DNA of 36,193 nt from Anaerolineales bacterium. GTDB taxonomy: Bacteria > Chloroflexota > Anaerolineae > Anaerolineales > Villigracilaceae. The stretch is taken from positions 1 through 36,193 of the forward strand of contig JACKAV010000015.1 of assembly GCA_020634895.1 (NCBI GenBank). Reading direction: 5' to 3'. Shown piece after piece: positions 24,345 through 33,466 of the stretch. A program made the position numbers and the translations under genes. Position 1 is the stretch's first letter, and the number at the start of each line of letters is the position of its first letter. The notes under the pieces are model-generated. The model saw only the letters and a list, made by a program, of their open reading frames with translations, made no database searches and was not told the origin of the DNA.

Positions 24345-24380
24345 AAGAGCGCGGATGAATTTTCATCCGCGCTCTTTTCT
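24345..24380. terminator. Strong hairpin terminator between convergent genes
   Basis: Perfect 15-bp arms, 24345-24359 (AAGAGCGCGGATGAA) and 24362-24376, enclose a TT loop and are followed on the plus strand by TTCTTTTATT. It lies between the EamA gene (plus) and the GH1 gene (minus), whose stop codon is 5 bp away, so it can serve both; the T-rich tail favours plus-strand transcripts. Confidence 0.9.
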
Positions 24381-24381
24381 T

Positions 24382-25704
24382 TTATTCAGGCACTTCGTTT
24401 TTACGAATGACTTGGGCATACCACTCGCCACTGTCTTTTATGGTTCGTTTTTGGGTTGTGTAGTCCACATGTACTAATCCGAATCGCTTCGTGTATCCAT
24501 GTGCCCACTCAAAATTGTCAAGTAACGACCATGCAAAATAGCCGCGCACATCCACACCATCCAGCATGGAGAGGCGGGTTTGGATCAGGTGTTGTTTGAG
24601 GTAATCAAGGCGGCGTGGGTCGTGGATCTTTCCATCGGCGCTGACTTCATCCTGAAAGGCAGATCCGTTCTCGGTGATGTAAAGAGGCGGCAGTTTGTAA
24701 TCCTGATAGAGCCGCACGAGCAGGCGGCGCAATGAGGGGGCGCATACTTCCCAATCCATTTCTGTGTATTCAGATGCGGGTACTTTAACAAACTCGCCCT
24801 CGCCGCTGATGACATGGCGCGAGTAAAAGTTGAGTCCCCAAAAATCCAGTTCCTGAGAGATCAATGCCATATCGCCATCTTTGAAAGTGGTGAGGTGTTT
24901 CTCTGCTATTTCGTAGGATTCGGGGGAGTAGTGCCCTTTGAATATTGGTTCAAGGAAATGAGTTTCGTTTGCTTTCCAGATGTTTTCTGCCGCCGAGAGG
25001 TCTTCGGGTGTGTTTGTTTCCGGTTCGAAGGGCCACAGGTTGAGCACGATGCCTGCCTTCAAACTGGAGTTCGCATTCCGAATTGCCTGTACGCCCAAGC
25101 CATGCGCCACCATCACATTGTGTGCTACACGGTAGGCAATTCCTTCGTCTTTGAAGCCGGGTGCGTGTTCGCCGTATAAGTTTCCAACGAAAGCGACCAC
25201 GGCAGGTTCGTTGAAGGTGGACCAATTCTTTACACGGTCACCAAGCCGTTTTACCATGAGCGCGGCGTAATCGGCGAAGGCGTAAGCGGTGTCACGGTTT
25301 TCCCAGCCGCCTTGATCTTGAAGCGCTTGAGGCAGATCCCAATGGTAGAGAGTTAGGAATGGATCCAGGTTCGCGGCGCAGATGGCATCTACCAGGCGGT
25401 CGTAAAAATCGAGTCCTTTTAAATTTACTTTGCCACGTCCGCTTGGGATGATGCGCGGCCATGAAGTTGAAAAACGATAGGCTTTCAATCCAAGACGGTG
25501 CATCAGTTCGATATCTTCTTCATAACGGTGGTAGTGATCGCAGGCAGTGTCACCGGTGTGTCCACCTGTTACCTTGTTGGAGGTGTGGCTGAAGCGGTCC
25601 CATATCGATTCGCCTTTGCCATCTTCATTCCATGCGCCTTCGATCTGGTAGGAAGCAGTTGCGGCTCCCCAAATAAAGTTATGCGGAAATGTGTATGTAG
25701 TCAT
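24382..25704 (-). CDS. GH1 beta-glucosidase
   Basis: This 440-residue retaining glycosidase has the N-terminal FIWGAATASYQIEGAW signature, acid/base E166 in STFNEP and nucleophile E345 in YITENGSA, and the length is usual for BglA-type GH1 enzymes. It probably hydrolyses beta-glucosides, with beta-galactosides or beta-fucosides also possible, in the cytosol, as there is no signal peptide. The ATG at 25704 has AAAAGG 8 nt upstream; a longer frame from 25737 would add unconserved residues. It follows the MalT/LuxR regulator by 112 bp on the same strand and is opposite to the ABC transporter, which suggests that imported oligosaccharides are its substrate. Confidence 0.95.
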   Translation of the reverse strand: MTTYTFPHNFIWGAATASYQIEGAWNEDGKGESIWDRFSHTSNKVTGGHTGDTACDHYHRYEEDIELMHRLGLKAYRFSTSWPRIIPSGRGKVNLKGLDFYDRLVDAICAANLDPFLTLYHWDLPQALQDQGGWENRDTAYAFADYAALMVKRLGDRVKNWSTFNEPAVVAFVGNLYGEHAPGFKDEGIAYRVAHNVMVAHGLGVQAIRNANSSLKAGIVLNLWPFEPETNTPEDLSAAENIWKANETHFLEPIFKGHYSPESYEIAEKHLTTFKDGDMALISQELDFWGLNFYSRHVISGEGEFVKVPASEYTEMDWEVCAPSLRRLLVRLYQDYKLPPLYITENGSAFQDEVSADGKIHDPRRLDYLKQHLIQTRLSMLDGVDVRGYFAWSLLDNFEWAHGYTKRFGLVHVDYTTQKRTIKDSGEWYAQVIRKNEVPE

Positions 25705-25816
25705 GACTGCTGCCTTTTGAAAGAATGTATACCCCAAAGCTTGTTTTTTTTATGAAACTTGCTCTTGCGGGCAGGAGCAGTATAAGGATTTTCAAGATTA
25801 ACGTCAAATACTGAAA

Positions 25817-28810
25817 TTATGAAATGATCTTGGTCTGCTTTGCGAGCGCAACCGCCTGCATTCGATTGTTGACTTTAAGTTTGGTGTATATATTTGCCAG
25901 GTGGGTTTTGACGGTACTTTCGGAAACCAATAATTTTTGGGCGATTTCCCGATTTGAATACCCCTGGCTGAGTAGGTTTAGTATTTCTTGTTCGCGGTTT
26001 GAGACGGATGCAGACTTGGAAAGTTTATCCATGGTCGTTGGGTCGATCTGTCCAGCCATGGGGGCAACTGTTTTTAATATCCGCTTTAAAAAGTGATGGG
26101 CTTCGCTGTTTAGTTTTTGTGTTTCAGATAATATCAAAAGGATGGGGGTACACTCTTTTCCGTATTTTAGGAACGGTCGTATAAAACCTTCGGGTGCAGC
26201 AAGGCGTATGGCACCATTCATGATCTGAACTGATTGGTGTATCTTGTTTTGCTGGAATAATACCAGCGCCAATAATACGCGTGCTTCTTGCAGGGGTTCG
26301 ACGACGATCATGCTTGGGAATTTTTCGATAATATCCCACAAAAGTTCTTCCGCTTCGAGGTAGTGCCCTTGCTTCGCAAATATTTCAGCTTGAATTTGCT
26401 GCAGTAAATGATGTTCCACCCCGGCCGGTTTATCAGCAAGAAGCTGTTCTGCGGCTTCCAGGTTTTCGCTTTGTAATTGGATCCAGGCTTCCTGTGCGAG
26501 TAGATCTTCATAGCTCCATGCGCCAGCTGGTCTGCGTTGATGCAGGTTTCGTGCTGTTTGAATGGTAGCCAGCGCTTCAGATTTTTGCCCCAGATGCATT
26601 TGGATCTTTGCGCGAAGGATGGCAATTTGAATGGGCATATTGGTGCTTGTGGGGTTTGGATCCACCTCCAACGATTGTTCCAGATATTTTTGTGCCAATT
26701 CGCTTTCACCGCGTTCGTAATACAGAACCCCAAGGATAATGAGGGGAATGCTGGCTGTTTCCGGAAGTTGCCCGCGTTGGTTAAGCGCTTTTTCCAGTGC
26801 CTGCCTGCAGATTTTTTCAGCGCGCTGCAATTGTCCGGCAAGTACAAATCGTTTTGCAAGAGAACCTCCCGTCATCTGGATAACAAATAAATTGTTGAGA
26901 GCTTGAGCATCATTAAATAGTTCGATAAACGGTTCCTCGGGGTAATCCTGACATTGAGCATATGCCGGGGTAAGGAGGTAAAGCCGGGTGAACAAGCTCC
27001 ACCTGTATTCGAATTCATCATCTGTGTGGGTGGGAGGTATGTATGTATGACCTTGCGCCCAGGTATGCCGTATTTGTTGAATCTCTGTCAATACGTCCAA
27101 TTCATCTGGCGTTTGAAGGATTTCCGGTTTGCTGGTGATGTTCCTTTCGATATATGTTATGAATTTTTCGATCTTCTTTTGGGGGAGGGCGTTGTTGGCA
27201 AGCCTAATATAAACAAATAGCAGAGTCTTGTGTTTTTGAACCACGATTTCGGGAAGATCTTGAAGCCACCTGAGCAAACGCGAATCTTCCCCGTATTGCT
27301 CCAGTTCGCGTAATGCCATTTCTTCGATCAGGGTGGCGGCTTCTTCCCAGGCTTCAATAGACAGTAAGTGGTATACAGCATCCGCTGGCGCATACTGTTC
27401 GCGATACCATTGTGCTGCCCTTCGGTGAAAATTTGCTATCTCTTCGGGGTAGCGGCTGTGCAACTGGCTTCGCAGCATTTCTGCGAATAGGTCGTGGTAT
27501 CTGTACCAGCCGTGTTCTTCCAGGCGGATAATGAAAAGATTTTCCTGCCAAAGGTGTTCCAATATTTCTTCACCGTCTGTTTGTTCTGTGATGGCATCGC
27601 ACAGGCTGCCGGTTAGGTTCTTAAGGATGGCTGTTTTTAAGAGGAATGATTGTATTTTGGGGTTGGAGCGCTGTAAGACGGTTTCCATAAAATATTCGCG
27701 GAGGTAAATGTGTGCTCCACTGAATGTGTCAATAAAATGTCGTTGATCGTCCTGCTTTCCCAATGCCAGAGCTGTAAGGGTTAACCCTGCTGCCCAGCCC
27801 TCTGTATGGGTTACCAGTTTTTCCAGATCGCCATAGGCAAGGGTCGAGTCTTGCGGGTATTGCTGTAGGTAACTAACTCCTTCAGCCGTGGTAAATCTCA
27901 GGTCTTTTACATCCAATTCTGTTAGTAGTCCTTGCGAGCGCAGGTGTCCCAATGAAAAGGGTGGGCGGGTATGCCCCGAAATGACCACCTGTAAATTTGC
28001 AGGGAAATGTTCGAGCCAGAATTGAATCGCATCATAAATAGATGCATGATTGATCTTGTGGAAATCGTCCAGCACAATTCCCAAATTTGATATTTCTAAA
28101 TTACTTTCGATCATATCGTTCGTTAAGTGATGGATCACTTCTGGCGGTTGTAAAGAAGTTCCTGCTCCAAGATATGCCAGCAGCTCTTTTCCAAAACCAT
28201 GGTTTATGGTTTTAAGGGCTGTAATCAACGAGAACCAGAAACGGGTTGGGTTGTTGTCATGTTCATCCAATGTGAGCCATGCCACTGGAAAACCGCAGGT
28301 TTGTTTCCAGTCGTTGAGAAGAGTGCTTTTGCCAAACCCGCTCGGGGCGTGGATTAAGGTTAAAGGGGTGTTTATCTTTTCGTTTAATCGTGAACGAGAA
28401 ACAAGCTGCTTTGGAAGAACAGGCACCGTGATCTTTGAAACAGGCAGAAACGAAGAGTCGATGCGTGACCGGATTTGGTATTCATGGACCTGCACATGGT
28501 TTTCAGTTGATTCTCCCGTACTCCGTCTGTTTGTAATCGAAGAATTAATTTCAAGAAGACGCTCCAAAGTAAGCTCTTCCCGTTTACCCAAATATGCCTT
28601 GTGTAATTTTCCAGAGCGCCGCCGGTATGCGTACCAATAAGACTTGTCTCGCCTTTGTTCACGTTGCGCAACAAATCCCCCATTTGGGTACTTAAACGAA
28701 AACTTATTTGCTGTGGTCAACCAGTCAAACCAAGTTTTTGAACCAATACGAATAGAATTTTCCCCTATACGAAGATATCCATCTTTAATGATCGGTTTAT
28801 TGAGATTCAA
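25817..28810 (-). CDS. MalT/LuxR-type ATP-dependent transcriptional regulator (LAL-like)
   Basis: This 997-residue STAND regulator has in order: an N-terminal module (about 8-90) with YWYAYRRRSGKLHKAYLGK; an NTPase domain with Walker A GFGKST (K161) and Walker B IVLDDFH (D248-D249); a long MalT-like helical superhelix (about 480-920); and a C-terminal LuxR HTH (about 935-995: NREQEILNLLSQGYSNREIA). MalT binds an inducer sugar and ATP and activates sugar genes. The start is TTG (28810), supported by CAGGAG 9 nt upstream; no suitable ATG is near. Position between a GH1 gene and a divergent ABC transporter suggests control of both. The sugar ligand is unknown. Confidence 0.93.
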   Translation of the reverse strand: MNLNKPIIKDGYLRIGENSIRIGSKTWFDWLTTANKFSFKYPNGGFVAQREQRRDKSYWYAYRRRSGKLHKAYLGKREELTLERLLEINSSITNRRSTGESTENHVQVHEYQIRSRIDSSFLPVSKITVPVLPKQLVSRSRLNEKINTPLTLIHAPSGFGKSTLLNDWKQTCGFPVAWLTLDEHDNNPTRFWFSLITALKTINHGFGKELLAYLGAGTSLQPPEVIHHLTNDMIESNLEISNLGIVLDDFHKINHASIYDAIQFWLEHFPANLQVVISGHTRPPFSLGHLRSQGLLTELDVKDLRFTTAEGVSYLQQYPQDSTLAYGDLEKLVTHTEGWAAGLTLTALALGKQDDQRHFIDTFSGAHIYLREYFMETVLQRSNPKIQSFLLKTAILKNLTGSLCDAITEQTDGEEILEHLWQENLFIIRLEEHGWYRYHDLFAEMLRSQLHSRYPEEIANFHRRAAQWYREQYAPADAVYHLLSIEAWEEAATLIEEMALRELEQYGEDSRLLRWLQDLPEIVVQKHKTLLFVYIRLANNALPQKKIEKFITYIERNITSKPEILQTPDELDVLTEIQQIRHTWAQGHTYIPPTHTDDEFEYRWSLFTRLYLLTPAYAQCQDYPEEPFIELFNDAQALNNLFVIQMTGGSLAKRFVLAGQLQRAEKICRQALEKALNQRGQLPETASIPLIILGVLYYERGESELAQKYLEQSLEVDPNPTSTNMPIQIAILRAKIQMHLGQKSEALATIQTARNLHQRRPAGAWSYEDLLAQEAWIQLQSENLEAAEQLLADKPAGVEHHLLQQIQAEIFAKQGHYLEAEELLWDIIEKFPSMIVVEPLQEARVLLALVLFQQNKIHQSVQIMNGAIRLAAPEGFIRPFLKYGKECTPILLILSETQKLNSEAHHFLKRILKTVAPMAGQIDPTTMDKLSKSASVSNREQEILNLLSQGYSNREIAQKLLVSESTVKTHLANIYTKLKVNNRMQAVALAKQTKIIS

Positions 28811-28825
28811 AATGGTCTACTCCTG

Positions 28826-28869
28826 AAAAGTTACCCAACGTTCGGTATTATATCAGTTGGGTAACTTTT
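28826..28869 (-). promoter_or_regulatory. Inverted repeat bracketing the -10 box of the MalT/LuxR gene
   Basis: A perfect 14-bp inverted repeat, AAAAGTTACCCAAC (28826-28839) and GTTGGGTAACTTTT (28856-28869), flanks a 16-bp centre that contains a consensus TATAAT on the minus strand (28852-28847). Transcription from it would begin near 28840, so only one arm would be in the RNA, which favours a DNA operator over an RNA hairpin. The -35 is poor (ATACAA), as expected for a regulated promoter. Confidence 0.7.
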
Positions 28870-29200
28870 TTGTATTGTCCATCCCCCAAAATACCACTTC
28901 ATACCTAAAACCATTGGTTTTTGGGGTAAAAAATCATCCAAAAAACCGATTAACCTGCATAATTTTTTATATATTATTTCATTGTTATTATTTTGTTAAT
29001 AAGTTACTTACTAATTTCTTTTCGGTATCTCCCAATTTAAGTTTGCACCTTCATTTTTTGTTTTGACCATCTGCCATGTTCAAGTGGATGTAAATATGTC
29101 ATATCAATAGCAAAGGAGGTGAGACCCACTCACAATAAAAATCTGTGTTGCCGGTTTTCGTACTATCATTTCAAATCTCAATTTGAGGAGAAAACTCACC
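28870..29200 (+). promoter_or_regulatory. AT-rich regulatory region and leader of the ABC transporter operon
   Basis: This 331-bp gene-free stretch contains an inverted pair CCCCAAAA (28884-28891) and TTTTGGGG (28919-28926), a related CCAAAAAACC near 28938, and a very AT-rich segment at about 28960-29000. A TTGACC at 29063 is a possible -35, but no well-spaced -10 follows. A perfect Shine-Dalgarno, AAAGGAGGT (29112-29120), has no start codon in range. The working ribosome site of the binding-protein gene is GAGGAG at 29185-29190. Confidence 0.55.
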
Positions 29201-31105
29201 ATGAAGAAAATTTTGTACGTTGTTTCTTTGTTGGTCATCGCATCGATGATCCTCACGGCATGCGGTTCCGCTGCCACCGAAGCCCCAGCTGCCACTGAAG
29301 CTCCTGCCGCCACCGAAGCTCCAGCTGCCACTGAAGCCCCAGCTGCTACTGAAGCCGCATCTTCAGAACCAGCTGATCCGAATTCTCTTCCCCGTAACGA
29401 AACTCTTTATTTCAATGGACAACAGTGGGGTTCAGTTGTTGGTTGGAATCCCTACTCCACCAGCAATAACAATGGTATGGCAATTGCGCAACAGGATAAT
29501 GCCCGCGTCCTGATGTTCGAGACTCCATATGCATATAACATGCTTGATGGTCAGGTCTATCCTTTGCTCGCAGATGGTCCTTACACCTGGAACGATGCCC
29601 ACACTGAACTCAGCTTCGGAATCAACCCCGCTGCTCACTGGAGCGACGGCACTCCCGTCACTGCTGACGATGTTGCCTATACCTGGGCAACCCATGTCAA
29701 GTACAACACCCCCACCGGCGCAGCCAACACAGCTTACATTGAAGACATTGTGGCTTCCGATGGAACAGTGGTCATCAAAGCAAAATTAAATGATGACGGC
29801 ACGGCGGTCAATCCTTTGGTCGTTCAGGCTTATGTCAGCACCAACTATGTGATTCAGAAGGCATGGACGCAGACTCTTGAAGAACGCACCGGTGGCGATG
29901 CTACCGCGCTTCTGGCAGACACAGCAGAAGACGTAGTCTTCTCCGGACCCTATAGCAAGTACTTTGCCGACGACTCAAAAGTTGTCCTTATCCGCGACGA
30001 TAATTACTGGGGGCAGGATGCATCCATGTTCGGCAAGCTGCCCATCCCGCGCTATCTCGCTCATACGATCTTCAAAGACAATGCTGCCGGTACCACCGCT
30101 TTGACCGCTGGTGAAGTGGATGTCTCACAGCAGTTCAACTCCAATGTTAATCTGCTCTGGGAACAAGACGGTCTCCCCATCTCCACTTACCTGCCCGATG
30201 CCCCCTATCAGATCGGCGCCAGCCTTCCTACCGCCTTCTACAATTTGAAATCCCCCGGTTTGGATCAGGTTGCCGTCCGCAAGGCGATTGCCATTGCAGT
30301 TGACTATCCCACAATTATCGCCAACGCGATGACCGATCAGTCCGCCACCTTCGATCAGGCTCCGCGCTCGCTCATGAACCCGACCGCTGGTGAACAGGCT
30401 CTCTACGACCATGCCGCAGTTGCTGACCTCCAATGGGCTGGCAACGATATTGAAGGCGCCAAGAAACTGCTTGATGACGCTGGAATCGTTGACACCAACG
30501 GCGACGGCTGGCGCGAATATAACGGTCAGGATCTCCACTACGTGGCTACCTGCCCCAACGGTTGGTCCGACTGGCAGGCTGCAATTGAAGTGGTCGCCGC
30601 TGCTGGTAAAGAAATTGGCATCGACATCACAACTAACTATCCTGAATGGGCTGTCTACCAGACTGTAGTTACCGCATCTGATCAACCGCTCCCCGAAGGT
30701 TATGACATCTTTATGATGTGGAGCGATGGTGCTGGTCCTACACAGCCGTGGTCTCGTGTTCGCCACCTGATCAGTTCTGAATATGTTGGCATGGCTGGTA
30801 ACTGGAATGGCAACTGGGGTCAGTACTCCAATGCCGACGCGGATGCTTTGATCGCCGCGATCCCCGGCATGACCGACGAAGCAGAAATCAAGTCAGCCTA
30901 TACTGACCTGGTGAAAATGTACCTGACCGATGTGCCTTCCTTCACACTCATGTACCGCCCGCAGAGTTTCCACACTGTGAACGAGAGTGTTTGGACGAAC
31001 TTCCCCTATGACGGTGATGGCACCAACCCGCCTGTTCCTCCGATGGATTTGATGGATGGTTGGGGTGTTGCTGGTCTCTACAATCTTGAGCTGGTCAATC
31101 CGTAA
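29201..31105 (+). CDS. Opp/Dpp-family ABC transporter substrate-binding lipoprotein (SBP_bac_5)
   Basis: This 634-residue protein has a lipoprotein signal peptide ending in LTAC with lipid-anchor C21, a flexible linker of five AATEAP-type repeats (24-53), and a cluster C family 5 binding domain (HWSDGTPVTADDVAYTW near 145, typical of the family). It captures the ligand outside the membrane for the permeases downstream. Family 5 proteins bind peptides but also cello-, laminari-, manno- and chito-oligosaccharides in thermophiles and other bacteria. Here the flanking GH1 and ChbG genes favour an oligosaccharide. ATG 29201 is preferred over a TTG at 29183 because the lipoprotein signal begins there. 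Confidence 0.92.
   Translation: MKKILYVVSLLVIASMILTACGSAATEAPAATEAPAATEAPAATEAPAATEAASSEPADPNSLPRNETLYFNGQQWGSVVGWNPYSTSNNNGMAIAQQDNARVLMFETPYAYNMLDGQVYPLLADGPYTWNDAHTELSFGINPAAHWSDGTPVTADDVAYTWATHVKYNTPTGAANTAYIEDIVASDGTVVIKAKLNDDGTAVNPLVVQAYVSTNYVIQKAWTQTLEERTGGDATALLADTAEDVVFSGPYSKYFADDSKVVLIRDDNYWGQDASMFGKLPIPRYLAHTIFKDNAAGTTALTAGEVDVSQQFNSNVNLLWEQDGLPISTYLPDAPYQIGASLPTAFYNLKSPGLDQVAVRKAIAIAVDYPTIIANAMTDQSATFDQAPRSLMNPTAGEQALYDHAAVADLQWAGNDIEGAKKLLDDAGIVDTNGDGWREYNGQDLHYVATCPNGWSDWQAAIEVVAAAGKEIGIDITTNYPEWAVYQTVVTASDQPLPEGYDIFMMWSDGAGPTQPWSRVRHLISSEYVGMAGNWNGNWGQYSNADADALIAAIPGMTDEAEIKSAYTDLVKMYLTDVPSFTLMYRPQSFHTVNESVWTNFPYDGDGTNPPVPPMDLMDGWGVAGLYNLELVNP
29270..29359 (+). repeat. Five 18-bp in-frame tandem repeats (AATEAP linker)
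   Basis: Five consecutive 18-bp units encode AATEAP (the last AATEAA) directly after the lipid-anchor cysteine. They differ mainly at third codon positions. Tandem units of this kind can expand or contract by slippage, changing the tether length of the binding protein. Confidence 0.9.
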
Positions 31106-31116
31106 CACCTAATAAT

Positions 31117-31158
31117 AACAATAGCCATGCCCAGCCGGGCATGGCTATTGTTTAATAA
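31117..31158 (+). terminator. Intercistronic hairpin after the binding-protein gene
   Basis: Perfect 16-bp arms (31117-31132 and 31137-31152) with an AGCC loop lie 12 bp after the stop codon and 33 bp before the permease start. Only a short T-run follows. Such hairpins often protect the binding-protein mRNA or partly end transcription, giving more binding protein than permease. Confidence 0.85.
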
Positions 31159-31185
31159 AAACAATATTTGTAAGGAGGTGCGGCT

Positions 31186-32190
31186 TTGAAAGGGTATCTA
31201 AGATATTTCTTCAACAAACTGGCATGGTTTTTCGTCACCTTGATTTTCGCGTTCATTTTGAACTTCACCTTGCCACGCTTAATGCCGGGCGACCCTGTAG
31301 CTGCAATCGTATCTAGACTTGCGCAGGGTATGAGCGACGCCTCTGGCGTACAGGCAATTTACCAGCAATATACAGAACTGTTCGGCACAAACAAGCCCAT
31401 CATTGAACAGTTCTTTATTTATATGAAGAATGTTTTTAGGGGAGACTTTGGTTTCTCGATCGCGCAATACCCTCGCACCGTGGCTGATGTTATTAAATCA
31501 TCTATTTGGTGGACGATCGCATTACAGTTCCCTGCAATCATTGTTGGTTGGATTCTCGGAAACATGTTGGGCGCATTGGCTGCCTATGTAAGAGGTGGTT
31601 TTGATAGGATCATCATGCCTATCAGCATCTTTTTGAGCAACTTGCCCGCCTTCGGCATGGCGATCATCATGATGGTGGTCTTTGCCGTCTGGTTAAAGTG
31701 GTTTCCAACTTCAGGCGGATACGGTTTTGACCTGATACCCAACTTCAGTTGGAAATTTATCTGGTCAGTCATCATCCATTATCAACTTCCCTTTTGGTCC
31801 ATTGTCCTAATCACCATTGGCGGGCAGGCAATCGGTATGCGTTCGATGTCCATTTACGAATTGAATGCAGACTATGTCAAATACAGCCGTTTCATGGGAA
31901 TCAAGGACAGCAAGATCATTAGTTATGTATTTCGAAATGCCATGCTGCCGCAGATTACCGGGCTGGCATTGTCCATTGGGACCATGGTTGGCGGCGCATT
32001 GGTGGCTGAGATCATTTTTAGTTACCCGGGACTTGGATCGACGATTCTGACTGCAGTATTGGGGCAGGACTATCCATTGATCTCAGCGGTAACGTTGATT
32101 ATCACCATCATGTTACTGACAGCCAATTTTGTGCTTGAAATCGTCTATGGCGTCCTTGATCCACGTATCAAGTCCACTCAGGCAGATTAA
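31186..32190 (+). CDS. ABC transporter permease, DppB/OppB-like
   Basis: This 334-residue integral membrane protein has about six helices, RLMPGDPVAA after the first helix, and the cytoplasmic EAA loop ELNADYVKYSRFMGIKDSKI (about 225-244) that docks on the ATPase. It forms half of the translocation pore with the following gene. The start is TTG, supported by AAGGAGGTG at 31172-31180. Length is usual for the family. It is 15 bp from the second permease gene. Confidence 0.93.
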   Translation: MKGYLRYFFNKLAWFFVTLIFAFILNFTLPRLMPGDPVAAIVSRLAQGMSDASGVQAIYQQYTELFGTNKPIIEQFFIYMKNVFRGDFGFSIAQYPRTVADVIKSSIWWTIALQFPAIIVGWILGNMLGALAAYVRGGFDRIIMPISIFLSNLPAFGMAIIMMVVFAVWLKWFPTSGGYGFDLIPNFSWKFIWSVIIHYQLPFWSIVLITIGGQAIGMRSMSIYELNADYVKYSRFMGIKDSKIISYVFRNAMLPQITGLALSIGTMVGGALVAEIIFSYPGLGSTILTAVLGQDYPLISAVTLIITIMLLTANFVLEIVYGVLDPRIKSTQAD

Positions 32191-32205
32191 AGGAGAGAAT
32201 TCATC

Positions 32206-33456
<1,251 letters not shown>

Positions 33457-33466
33457 GAGAATCAAT

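Noticed and set aside
24814..25179. Open frame of 121 codons on the plus strand
   Set aside because: Antisense to the GH1 gene between its two catalytic motifs; no ribosome site or family match.
29100..29183. Short leader peptide starting at a GTG near 29145
   Set aside because: It would be about 13 codons, and the strong Shine-Dalgarno is about 24 nt away, too far for normal initiation.
29270..29359. CRISPR-like or satellite array
   Set aside because: The repeats are 18 bp, contiguous, in frame and encode the linker of a lipoprotein; there are no spacers.
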